Shown here: positions 45,501-53,305 of the stretch, piece by piece
Layout of the letters: each line of letters starts with the position of its first letter
Position numbering within the stretch: the first letter of the stretch is position 1
From: Clostridiales bacterium
GTDB taxonomy: Bacteria > Bacillota > Clostridia > Lachnospirales > Lachnospiraceae
DNA length: 64,000 bases
Reading direction: 5' to 3'
NCBI GenBank assembly: GCA_012839295.1
Contig: DUNO01000005.1
Location: 248,001 to 312,000 of the forward strand
Notes under the pieces: model-generated
The model's input: the letters and a program-made list of their open reading frames with translations, nothing else
The model's database searches: none
What the model was told of the DNA's origin: nothing
Position numbers and translations under genes: made by a program

Positions 45501-45818
45501 ATGAAGTTAATTTATGCAATCGTTCGTAATGTTGATAGCCAGGCTGTAATAGGGGCACTGAACAGGAAAGGCTTTTATGTAACGAAGCTGGCCTCCACGG
45601 GCGGCTTTTTAAGGGAAGGCAATACTACGCTCATGATAGGTACGGAGGAAGACCAGGTAGACGGCGTAATAGATATTGTGAAAAAGGAATGCGGCCCAAG
45701 ACAGCAGATCATCTCCAACCCGGTAGGCCCCGCGGAGTATGCCTCCATGAATACTGTGGTTAATGTAGGCGGTGCCACGATTTTTGTTACTGATGTGGAC
45801 CGTTTTGAAAAAATTTAA
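45501..45818 (+). CDS. darA: Cyclic-di-AMP receptor of the DarA/PstA family
   Basis: The 105-residue PII-like protein (DUF970) starts MKLIYAIVRNVDSQAV and has KLASTGGFLREGNTTLMIGT, the c-di-AMP-binding segment, and ends VVNVGGATIFVTDVDRFEKI. Trimeric homologues bind c-di-AMP, with downstream partners largely unknown. The ribosome site lies in a repeat hairpin array. Confidence 0.93.
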   Translation: MKLIYAIVRNVDSQAVIGALNRKGFYVTKLASTGGFLREGNTTLMIGTEEDQVDGVIDIVKKECGPRQQIISNPVGPAEYASMNTVVNVGGATIFVTDVDRFEKI

Positions 45819-45834
45819 ATTTTACTTTAACAGT

Positions 45835-45877
45835 AAAAAATCCATTACATAAGCTTTGGGTTTGTAATGGATTTTTT
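45835..45877 (+). terminator. Terminator after darA
   Basis: AAAAAATCCATTACA (45835-45849) pairs perfectly with TGTAATGGATTTTTT (45863-45877), a 15-bp stem ending in a T run. Confidence 0.9.
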
Positions 45878-45966
45878 ATTGGTAAATTATTTAATTTATC
45901 TGCTTTTTGAAATTTTTCGCCTTATTTATGGCTTTGAAGAAATTGAGATGTAATAATTAATGTTAC

Positions 45967-46070
45967 ACGCATGATTTCACCTTCATTTCACTTTTTCACT
46001 ATCATATCATGTTATTTCACTTTTTTCATGTAAACAGTGAAATGCAGGAATACATCATCCTGCGACACTA
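45967..46070. repeat. Duplicate of the 5' region of the AlbA_2 gene
   Basis: This stretch matches 49318-49425: CACGCATGATTTCACC, CATTTCACTTTTTCAC, TATCATATCA, GTGAAATG and CATCCTGCGACACT recur in the same order. It carries the start codon and promoter region but no gene body. The rest of 45878-46202 has a small AACAGG/CCTGTT hairpin near 46098-46126 and nothing else recognised. Confidence 0.7.
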
Positions 46071-46202
46071 ACTATGATGTGGATAGCAAAAAATAAACAG
46101 GCAGTCATATAAGACTACCTGTTCCCGCAAATAGAATATTTTAAATTGATCGATTTAATTGTAGCTAATTTACATTTTGGAAAAGCTTAAAATAATTGAT
46201 GA

Positions 46203-46544
46203 TCAGGCACTTATCTTGACCCCCTCTATCTCAATATTCCTATAGTAAGGAAGCTCATTTTTATATTCCATAAATTCATCATAAGGAATAACCTTCGGTG
46301 ACACTACAATATCGTGTTCCAATCCAAATTCACCGGCGACATCCCATATGTCTTCAAGCGGTGCCTGTACTTCCGGTCTGTTTCCACGTACTATTGCCAC
46401 TAAATCAATATCGGAATCTTCTTCGTAATCGCCTCTGGCATAGGAACCATATAAATATACATCTACAAGATTCTCCCTATACACTGTTTTATATACCCAT
46501 AACATCTTATCTAAAATGATATTTAAATCATTGGTATTACACAT
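46203..46544 (-). CDS. Minimal nucleotidyltransferase (MNT-type)
   Basis: The 113-residue protein has the polymerase-beta-like motif YGSYARGDYEEDSDIDL with its Asp pair, then VRGNRPEV and a third acidic region (GLEHDIVVS). Stand-alone MNT proteins often act as antitoxins that AMPylate a HEPN partner. No intact HEPN gene is adjacent, only a 40-codon frame overlapping the start. The ATG is preceded by GGAAGGTG. Confidence 0.8.
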   Translation of the reverse strand: MCNTNDLNIILDKMLWVYKTVYRENLVDVYLYGSYARGDYEEDSDIDLVAIVRGNRPEVQAPLEDIWDVAGEFGLEHDIVVSPKVIPYDEFMEYKNELPYYRNIEIEGVKISA

Positions 46545-46659
46545 ATGAATTCACCTTCCTTTCTCTAGCAATATCAATATTATTATATCTGATATAAGCA
46601 TTATGTACAATTTCTTTTATTTCATGGCAGTTCAAATTCGGTATGGTGACAGGCAACAT
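46537..46659 (-). pseudogene. Short frame overlapping the MNT start, possible partner remnant
   Basis: A 40-codon frame (MLPVTIPNLNCHEIKEIVHN, then AYIRYNNIDIARERK) ends 8 bases inside the MNT gene. The overlap is typical of paired genes. It starts within a dispersed TATGGTGACAGGC repeat copy, so the original 5' part may have been replaced. The identity as a HEPN tail is unproven. Confidence 0.25.
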
Positions 46660-46720
46660 GGTACTTGTTTGATGATTAGCTGCTCTAGCGTCTTCAGGCT
46701 TGGTTTATAGCCATATAAAA

Positions 46721-46762
46721 CCTCCCATCTGATTTACTGCTATTAGTCTATCAGATAGGAGG
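46721..46762 (-). terminator. Terminator after the lipoprotein gene
   Basis: CCTCCCATCTGAT (46721-46733) pairs with ATCAGATAGGAGG (46750-46762) at 12 of 13 positions. On the minus strand it is followed by TTTTAT. Confidence 0.65.
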
Positions 46763-46800
46763 CGCTTTTACACGATGGCATATATTCCACTACGTACAAG

Positions 46801-47316
46801 TTATTGTATTTCAAATGGAATTTCGGCAGAAAAATCTACAATTTGAGTTCCTTTCTTATCCAAACTTAATTTTAAATGTGCAATTGCAGTATATTCGCCT
46901 TTAGTTATTCTGTCTTTATAGAACTCACTCTGAAAATCTGGGCTAATTAATATAGCTTCATCTTTTTGTATTATAGATCTTATTTTTATATCAAGAAAAC
47001 TTTCACCAAAAGAATCTCCGTTACAAGGAACTAACGTTATTGCACATAAAGGCTCTCCATGCCATATTGATATGTTTTCCTTATTTCCTATATATTTTAT
47101 AAGAGCACTAATATTTAAAGGCTCAGTTTTAAACAATTTGTTTAATGAATATGTATTTCTTTCTGTGGTAATAGTAATTTCAAAGTCATCTTTTTCTAAA
47201 GTATTCTGAAAGCCATTATTATTATCTAAAATATTTTTGTTATGGCTTTCCTTTGAACAACCGGCAAGTATAGTAATTAGTATCAGTGATAAAAGCAATA
47301 AAAATTTTATTTTCAT
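46801..47316 (-). CDS. Lipoprotein of unknown function
   Basis: The 171-residue protein begins MKIKFLLLLSLILITILAGC, a lipoprotein signal with its lipobox cysteine, then a beta-rich domain (DFEITITTERNTYSLNKLFK and later YTAIAHLKLSLDKKGTQIVD). This resembles Ig-like domains of secreted inhibitors, but no family is certain. ATG 47316 has GGAAGG upstream; the frame from 47355 would bury the signal peptide. It follows the protease-like chimera on the same strand. Confidence 0.65.
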   Translation of the reverse strand: MKIKFLLLLSLILITILAGCSKESHNKNILDNNNGFQNTLEKDDFEITITTERNTYSLNKLFKTEPLNISALIKYIGNKENISIWHGEPLCAITLVPCNGDSFGESFLDIKIRSIIQKDEAILISPDFQSEFYKDRITKGEYTAIAHLKLSLDKKGTQIVDFSAEIPFEIQ

Positions 47317-47362
47317 ATTTAACCTTCCGTATTTTAGAATATTACTATTACTCATAGCTATA

Positions 47363-47746
47363 TTAACTGGTAAGAGCTGTTATACCTAGTTGATTTGAAA
47401 TATTGAGATATTTAGAGAAAGTTTTTTTGCCATCTGATTCGGTACCACGATGTGTTCCTATTAAGGTGACTTTTGATACACCTCCGTGATTACCATCATA
47501 GAGAACAATGGGTGATCCACTATCCCCTGTTTGGGAGGAATAAGTAGCTTTTACTAAATCGGTAAAAGTAACTGAACCAGAAGACGAAGTAACATTATAA
47601 CTGTCTATTGTTCCATATTGAAGTCCAGAATCTGCGCCATACATATATATACCAGTACCTGTGGGCAAATAACTCTGTCCAACTAACCCGGCAAGTATCC
47701 TAACGACAATAGGCTCATCATCACATATTCCTATTTTCATCGTCAA
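47363..47746 (-). pseudogene. Chimera of response-regulator start and serine-protease end
   Basis: The 127-codon frame starts MKIGICDDEPIVVRILAGL (the first 13 or so residues of a LytTR/CheY-type regulator) and continues as the C-terminal part of a chymotrypsin-like protease with TGDSGSPIVLYDG (catalytic Ser) and VTLIGTHRGTESDGKKTFSK. The His and Asp of the triad are missing. A deletion joining two genes in frame is the simplest explanation. AGGAGG precedes the ATG, so it may be translated, but it should not be an active protease. Confidence 0.65.
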
Positions 47747-47980
47747 TCCTCCTAAATATTAAATTTTATGGGCAATGACAGAATGGCTAGCTTACTAATT
47801 TTTACCAAGCAATACCTTATATTTATATTTTAGCTCAACTCGGCATCATATTCAACAATATTTTACATTTTAATTGTCGAAATTTGCTATTTATGTTGAT
47901 CAGATGAAATATAAGAACAATTAATATTATAGATAATCAGCTTAGTCCATATAAAAGTACGAAATTATCAACAGGAGTAC

Positions 47981-48015
47981 AAAAAAAATAAGGCGTCCAC
48001 ATTTTTGTGAACGCC
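47981..48015 (-). terminator. Terminator after the AlbA_2 gene
   Basis: On the minus strand GGCGTTCAC and GTGGACGCC form a stem around AAAAAT, followed by TTATTTTTTTT. It ends the transcript of the gene at 48037. The rest of 47747-48036 is AT-rich without a gene. Confidence 0.85.
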
Positions 48016-48036
48016 CGTATGGAAAACAAGGTTTGC

Positions 48037-49323
48037 CTATTCAGTTAAAACATATTTGTTATCTTCTTTGCCTGAACCGTTCTTGGAAATCATTCCCTCA
48101 TTTATCATCTCGCGGATAATCGCATAGGCTCTTGTCTGCTTAACGGATAGAAGCTCCTGTACAATCTCGTTTGTGATGAAGGGATGGCTTTGCAGATATT
48201 CCAATATGGCTTTATGTTGCGGTTTTTGCTGGCGTTTGGTAATTAGCGGACGTGCGTGGTTCATGTTTGGCAGACTCAGCATGAAAGCACCGTGCGTTGC
48301 CTCAATTTCCGGCTTTTTATCAAAATCCTCGTAATACTGCATGATTCGCCGCAGTCCTGTTCCGTATGCCTCAATATGTTTCAGGCGATAGAAAACATTG
48401 GCCAGCTTTTCATTACGCGGCTGGGAAATACCCAAGAACAGATCCTCTGTCTGCAAGCCGGGCATTAAGCCGCCCAGGGAAATAAACTCCATACGGTCGT
48501 CGTATAAGTTGACGATGATACTGCCGGAAAAGGCGTAATCCCGGTGGATAATCGCATTGAGCATAGCTTCACGGACGACTTCCTCCGGGTAATCGTACTG
48601 TTCGATACGGTCAAGTCCCGAAAAGGTAGCGGCAAGGTTGTTTGACAGACTAAGAAAATCGAACGCAGAACGCATTTGCCGCAGAACAGAACCATCTATT
48701 TCCTTGCGCGTCTTAAACTCTCCCTTTTTCGTGCCGTTAAATACGGCAAATTTGATGGTGTGGGCGCATTGGTCGGACAGCAACAGACCTAAATTCGTGT
48801 ACAGTCCGTCCGCGCCGATGATCCCTAGCGTCCGCATTTGGCTCTCGCCAAACTCCACGCCGCACCGGGAAAATTCCTCTGCCGCCGCGCTGAAGGTAAG
48901 CTCCTGCGTCAAGGAACGGGCAGCTTCAAACCTGTCGCCGTCGGTTAGTTTAATCATTTCGCGGATTTGCTCAAAGCTGGCGGGGACGCTGGACGCACCC
49001 TGCCGCACATAGACGCCGGAGGGCTTCAATCCCTTTTCCGGCAGGAAGTAGGGCTTGTGAGTTCCCTCCCGGACCGTGATGGCAATGCCATTCTCGTTGG
49101 CTTCATACCCCACGAACATGGTCACATCAGGTAAAATACTGTCGCGGATGCTGTTTGTGATTTGCGTCAGTGTCTCGTCTATATCGGGCAAAGGATAAGG
49201 ATTTCCCTCGTCATCGCGCCCGACATATATCACGCCGCCATCCGAATTGGCAAAGGCTATCACTTCTTTTTTGATGTCAGGAGTGTATTCCCTCTTATAT
49301 TCGGTATTATTGTCTTCACGCAT
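48037..49323 (-). CDS. AlbA_2 (Schlafen-like) domain ATP-binding protein
   Basis: The 428-residue protein has an N-terminal AlbA_2 domain (ITFANSDGGVIY-type VIAFANSDGGVIYVGRDDEG and GVYVRQGASSVPAS). A divergent AAA/HATPase_c_4 region follows (EEVVREAMLNAIIHRDYAF and AYGTGLRRIMQYYEDF), then a C-terminal winged helix (ITNEIVQELLSVKQTRAYAI). The family is common, presumed DNA- or RNA-binding and regulatory. Its promoter region has several inverted GTGAAA(N)GTGAAATG repeats that may be its own operator, and that region is duplicated at 45967. Confidence 0.85.
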   Translation of the reverse strand: MREDNNTEYKREYTPDIKKEVIAFANSDGGVIYVGRDDEGNPYPLPDIDETLTQITNSIRDSILPDVTMFVGYEANENGIAITVREGTHKPYFLPEKGLKPSGVYVRQGASSVPASFEQIREMIKLTDGDRFEAARSLTQELTFSAAAEEFSRCGVEFGESQMRTLGIIGADGLYTNLGLLLSDQCAHTIKFAVFNGTKKGEFKTRKEIDGSVLRQMRSAFDFLSLSNNLAATFSGLDRIEQYDYPEEVVREAMLNAIIHRDYAFSGSIIVNLYDDRMEFISLGGLMPGLQTEDLFLGISQPRNEKLANVFYRLKHIEAYGTGLRRIMQYYEDFDKKPEIEATHGAFMLSLPNMNHARPLITKRQQKPQHKAILEYLQSHPFITNEIVQELLSVKQTRAYAIIREMINEGMISKNGSGKEDNKYVLTE

Positions 49324-49334
49324 GATTTCACCTC

Positions 49335-49400
49335 CATTTCACTTTTTCACTATCATATCACTTCATTTCACCTTTTGCAAGTGAAAAAGTGAAATGAAGG
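49335..49400. promoter_or_regulatory. Nested inverted repeats upstream of the AlbA_2 gene
   Basis: CATTTCACTTTTTCAC (49335-49350) is the exact inverse of GTGAAAAAGTGAAATG (49381-49396). CTTCATTTCAC (49361-49371) is the inverse of GTGAAATGAAG (49390-49400). They are candidate operators. The rest of 49401-49687 is an AT-rich promoter region for the sugar ABC operon without a clear motif. Confidence 0.6.
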
Positions 49401-49687
49401 AATATATCGTCCTGCGACACTGTTTTAGTCCGATACAATGCTGAATTCAACAATATTTTACTTTTGCCTGCCATAATCTATTGAGATAGAAATGGATCCG
49501 AATATATTACTACAAACTTCTAAATTTTATTTAATGTTAACCAACAATGCTTATGATAAAGTGAATGTAGTAAAAAGCAGGAAAGCTATAAACAATAGAG
49601 CGGAATTTAAAATCTTAATTATAAGGACAGAATAAGGGACAAGAATCAGGACGAAAACTAACAAAGCAAGGAAACAGGGGGATTTAG

Positions 49688-50617
49688 ATGAAAGCAATTT
49701 CTAACAATGGAAAACAGGGGAAAATAGGTATTTTAAAATCAATTAATAAATATAAAGTACAGATTTTCTGCGTTTTACCTGCCATTTTAATTATAACAAT
49801 TTTTAAGTACTACCCATTTGTGACGTCTGTATACCAGTCTTTTTTCAATTGGAATGGTGCCAATGTAAAAATTTTTGAGGGATTAGGGAATTATAAAGAC
49901 TTATTAAAGGATAAGATGTTCCATGATGCTATTTTTAATATATTAAAAGTGTGTGTTGCGACCATTTTAATTAATCTGACATTCCCGTTTATAGCGGCAG
50001 AATTAGTAAGTAATATTAAAAACCAGAAAATACAAAAGTTTTTTAAATTAGGTTTTATTATACCTATGGTAGTCCCCTTCATGGTCGTTATTCTTTTATG
50101 GAAATGGATTTTGGCAGGAGATTACGGCATATTTAACATGTTACTCCAAGGGATCGGTTTAGGGGGATTTACAAAGCCGTGGCTGGGAACAGAGTCAACC
50201 TCCCTGGGAGCAATAATCTTTATCAACTTTCCCTGGATAGCCGGCTTGCCGTTTCTGCTTTATTTAGCCGGCAGGCAAAATATATCGGAGGCTTTATATG
50301 AAGCAGCATCGTTAGAAGGTGCTGGTACATTTCAGAAAATAATCCATATTGATATCCCGCTGCTTTCAAGCCATAGAAAGCTTGTGATTACATATATGCT
50401 GATACAGGCATTCCAAATGTTTGACCAACCTTCTGTGCTTACAGGCGGGGGACCGGGGACGGCGACATTAACTCCGGCTCTGTATATATATCAAAGAGCA
50501 TTTAATTATAATCAATTCGGATATTCTTCAAGTATTGGAGTTGCGCTTTTTATACTTGTGATGGTTATTACATTTTTAAACCAAAGAATAATGAAGGAAA
50601 GTGATGTAATGGATTAA
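49688..50617 (+). CDS. Carbohydrate ABC permease, MalF/UgpA type
   Basis: The 309-residue membrane protein has six helices, the first at residues ~24-45 (IFCVLPAILIITIFKYYPFV). The EAA loop EALYEAASLEGAGTFQKII couples to the ATPase. It forms the import channel with the next gene product. GGGGG precedes the ATG. No msmX-type ATPase gene is in the cluster, so a shared ATPase encoded elsewhere is expected, as is usual for this family in Firmicutes. Confidence 0.9.
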   Translation: MKAISNNGKQGKIGILKSINKYKVQIFCVLPAILIITIFKYYPFVTSVYQSFFNWNGANVKIFEGLGNYKDLLKDKMFHDAIFNILKVCVATILINLTFPFIAAELVSNIKNQKIQKFFKLGFIIPMVVPFMVVILLWKWILAGDYGIFNMLLQGIGLGGFTKPWLGTESTSLGAIIFINFPWIAGLPFLLYLAGRQNISEALYEAASLEGAGTFQKIIHIDIPLLSSHRKLVITYMLIQAFQMFDQPSVLTGGGPGTATLTPALYIYQRAFNYNQFGYSSSIGVALFILVMVITFLNQRIMKESDVMD

Positions 50618-50641
50618 CATAGAAAGTGAGAGAGAAAGACC

Positions 50642-51460
50642 ATGAAAAAGAGTAAGCTGAATTTAGCGGCAGGGGTATCCATTATTTTATTATTTGTGAT
50701 TACGTTTTATCCATTTTTTCTGTTAATATTCGGATCCCTAAAAAATAAAATGCAGTTAGTTAATAACCCTTGGTTTTTAACATTTCCATTACACTTTGAA
50801 AATTATTCAATTGCTTTTGGACAAATTGTGAGACCCATATTTAATTCCTTTGTTGTCACCTTTATTGGAATTGGAATTACCCTGGTTGCATCGGCATTGG
50901 CAGCCTTTGTCATTGCCCAATTGGAGCTCCCGGGGAAGAAGATCGTGTATTATTACATCATTTCATTATTAATGGTACCGGGCTTTGTTATTTTAATTCC
51001 TCAATTTTTGGTAGTTAGGGATATGCATTTATATGACACTTATTTAGGACAGGTATTTCCGCCGGCGGCAAATAATATAGCAATGGGAGTTCTTTTGATG
51101 ACAACCTTTTTTAAAGGATTATCAAAAAGTATTATGGAATCGGCAAAGGTAGAGGGCTGCAGCAATATGCAGATGTTTGCGAGGATCGTACTGCCATTGT
51201 CAAAACCAATTATAGCCACAGTATCTATTACAACAGGCCTGAACTTTTGGAACAATTATATGTGGCCTCTAATTATTACGACAAGTAAAAACGTATCTCC
51301 TGTTATTGTAGCTGTAACAAGGCTTAAGGCCAATATAAAATTAGGGGAGGGGCCTTTGTTCGCAGCCTACGTAATTGCCTCTATTCCGATATTGTTACTA
51401 TTTGCAGTTGCATCAGAACAGTTTGTAGAAGGAATTACGGCTGGCGCTGTAAAAGGCTAG
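50642..51460 (+). CDS. Carbohydrate ABC permease, MalG/UgpE type
   Basis: The 272-residue membrane protein has six helices, the first LAAGVSIILLFVITFYPFFL. The EAA loop is IMESAKVEGCSNMQMFARIV. It follows the MalF-type gene by 24 bp and precedes the binding-protein gene. The pair imports an oligosaccharide, probably the one processed by the linked sulfatase and fucosidase. Confidence 0.9.
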   Translation: MKKSKLNLAAGVSIILLFVITFYPFFLLIFGSLKNKMQLVNNPWFLTFPLHFENYSIAFGQIVRPIFNSFVVTFIGIGITLVASALAAFVIAQLELPGKKIVYYYIISLLMVPGFVILIPQFLVVRDMHLYDTYLGQVFPPAANNIAMGVLLMTTFFKGLSKSIMESAKVEGCSNMQMFARIVLPLSKPIIATVSITTGLNFWNNYMWPLIITTSKNVSPVIVAVTRLKANIKLGEGPLFAAYVIASIPILLLFAVASEQFVEGITAGAVKG

Positions 51461-51523
51461 TGCATAGTGGAAAATGATGTGAAGCGAATTCACTCATTAT
51501 ATATTTTTATAGGAGGAAAAGAA

Positions 51524-53056
51524 ATGAAAAGAAGAAGCAAAGTATTAATAACTATGTTGACCGCATTCTTAATTATAGGCACAGCCTTTAGCCTAAGTGC
51601 TTGTAAATCCAAGGAGAGCGGACAGGGTGGGAGTTCAGAAACGAAACAGGGGACAAAAGAGGGCAGCGAAGGAAAAAATGAAGAGGGCAAGGGTGATGAG
51701 AGCAAAGGCGATAAGGTTGATATTTCTGGAACCACAATACGGTTCTCAATCGGAGCAATCCTGGATGAAAATGGACAGAAGGTTTGGGATGAGATACTGA
51801 ATGATTATCATGAGAAGAGCGGTGTAACTGTGGAATTAGAACAGTTTGATAATAGCAGTTACCGTACCTGGATCACAACCCAGCATGCTGCGAATAGCGC
51901 ACCGGATGTGATGGAAGTAAACTATAGCTGGGGATGGGATGACTATACCAAAGGATATCTTATTGATTTCAATGAGCATTTAAGTGATGCAAATCCGTAT
52001 TTTGACAATAAAACCTTGGAAGAAACCATGTCCCCGATTTTAATGCAGCAAGCCGTTAATCCTAATAATAAAAGCTTACCGGGAATTCCCAGTAAGGTTT
52101 TAGGGGTTAAAGTGATGTATAATAAAACCTTGTTTGAGAAGGCGGGAATTGATAAGCTGCCCACGACCGTGGATGAGTTTTTCGAAGCCTGTGAAAAGCT
52201 AAAAGCGGTTGGAGTGGTGCCTTTTGGATTTGCCAACGCTAAGGTCAACGATGCCCATATGAATTGGTGGCTACATAACTTCATCTCCCAGATGGATCAG
52301 GAGTTACGGGATAAGATGGATTTAGACGGTAACGGATTTGTTACAAAAAATGAGCTGGTTGCCGCTACAGATAACAACTTAATTGATTTTACAGCCAGCC
52401 CCTTTAAGGATAGTATTACTTTATTAAAGGAGTTCAGCCAGTATTGGAATAGTGATTTTAATAGTACCGATGTTAGCGGAATAATGGATTTATGGTTGTC
52501 GGAAAAGGTGGCTATGATGACCATAGGAAGCTTCCAGGCTTACCAGTTAGAAGGAATTGGAGATTTGGGCTTTGAATACGGGTTAATGCCGTTGCCAATA
52601 GTAACAGAAAATCAGTATCCCTCTCCAACAGGAAAGTCATTAAACAATGGAGGAAAATTAGTTGATACCTATGTTGTAAAGGCAAATAAAGATGCAAAGA
52701 AGCAAGCGGCAGCTTTAGATTTTGTTCAGTTCATGCTATCTCCGGAGCCTCTGCAAAAATTAATGGACGGTTTTATGATTATACCACCGGTACAGGATAT
52801 GCCAATGTCTGATAACCTAAAAGGGTGGTTGACTACAGAGACAGAGGATGTGCTTCATGCAAATTACTTTGGCTATGCGACCTCTAAGGAGTTTACAGAC
52901 TTCCAAGTTCTTTCCAGCCAGGTCTATTTAATGGGAGATATGGATATGGAGGAATATACGGAAGGCTTAAATAAAGAATGGAGTGCCATGAGTGAAAATG
53001 CCAAGGTGGAGAACGGCTGGAGCAAGGAAAATGAATATGGCATGAAGGCAGAGTAG
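51524..53056 (+). CDS. Sugar-binding lipoprotein of the ABC importer
   Basis: The 510-residue family 1 extracellular binding protein has a lipoprotein signal (LITMLTAFLIIGTAFSLSAC). A charged, low-complexity Gly/Glu/Lys linker follows, then the binding domain (FSIGAILDENGQKVWDEILN, PDVMEVNYSWGWDDYTKGYL, and aromatic-rich NWWLHNF). ATG 51524 has AGGAGG at proper spacing; the frame open from 51467 would precede the signal peptide. It is followed by a hairpin terminator. Confidence 0.9.
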   Translation: MKRRSKVLITMLTAFLIIGTAFSLSACKSKESGQGGSSETKQGTKEGSEGKNEEGKGDESKGDKVDISGTTIRFSIGAILDENGQKVWDEILNDYHEKSGVTVELEQFDNSSYRTWITTQHAANSAPDVMEVNYSWGWDDYTKGYLIDFNEHLSDANPYFDNKTLEETMSPILMQQAVNPNNKSLPGIPSKVLGVKVMYNKTLFEKAGIDKLPTTVDEFFEACEKLKAVGVVPFGFANAKVNDAHMNWWLHNFISQMDQELRDKMDLDGNGFVTKNELVAATDNNLIDFTASPFKDSITLLKEFSQYWNSDFNSTDVSGIMDLWLSEKVAMMTIGSFQAYQLEGIGDLGFEYGLMPLPIVTENQYPSPTGKSLNNGGKLVDTYVVKANKDAKKQAAALDFVQFMLSPEPLQKLMDGFMIIPPVQDMPMSDNLKGWLTTETEDVLHANYFGYATSKEFTDFQVLSSQVYLMGDMDMEEYTEGLNKEWSAMSENAKVENGWSKENEYGMKAE

Positions 53057-53104
53057 CAAGATAAAATAAAGTAAATATTAAAAACTAATTATATACTGGA
53101 TTAC

Positions 53105-53144
53105 ATAAATTTTGTGGGCTTTATTTAAAGCTCACAAAATTTAT
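53105..53144 (+). terminator. Hairpin after the binding-protein gene
   Basis: ATAAATTTTGTGGGCT (53105-53120) pairs with AGCTCACAAAATTTAT (53129-53144), 16 bp with one G-T pair. There is no long T tract, so partial read-through into the sulfatase gene is possible. Confidence 0.65.
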
Positions 53145-53221
53145 GGTATTATCTCCAGGGGTGGATTAGAAGGGGAAGGGTGAAAGAAAAATAAATAATA
53201 AACGAAGGGAGGCTAGGATCC

Positions 53222-53305
53222 ATGCCAGCACTTTCATGGCAATTTGTGCGGTATAACGGCAATGCCCATAATGATGGGCATGGACATAATAAGGTATGGA
53301 TATGA
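53222..53305 (+). CDS. Leader ORF overlapping the sulfatase start
   Basis: A 27-codon frame (MPALSWQFVRYNGNAHNDGH and on to KVWI) follows GGGAGG, and its TGA overlaps the sulfatase ATG (ATGA). The first ~50 bases resemble the region before the exporter gene at 37249. It may couple translation to the sulfatase. Confidence 0.45.
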   Translation: MPALSWQFVRYNGNAHNDGHGHNKVWI

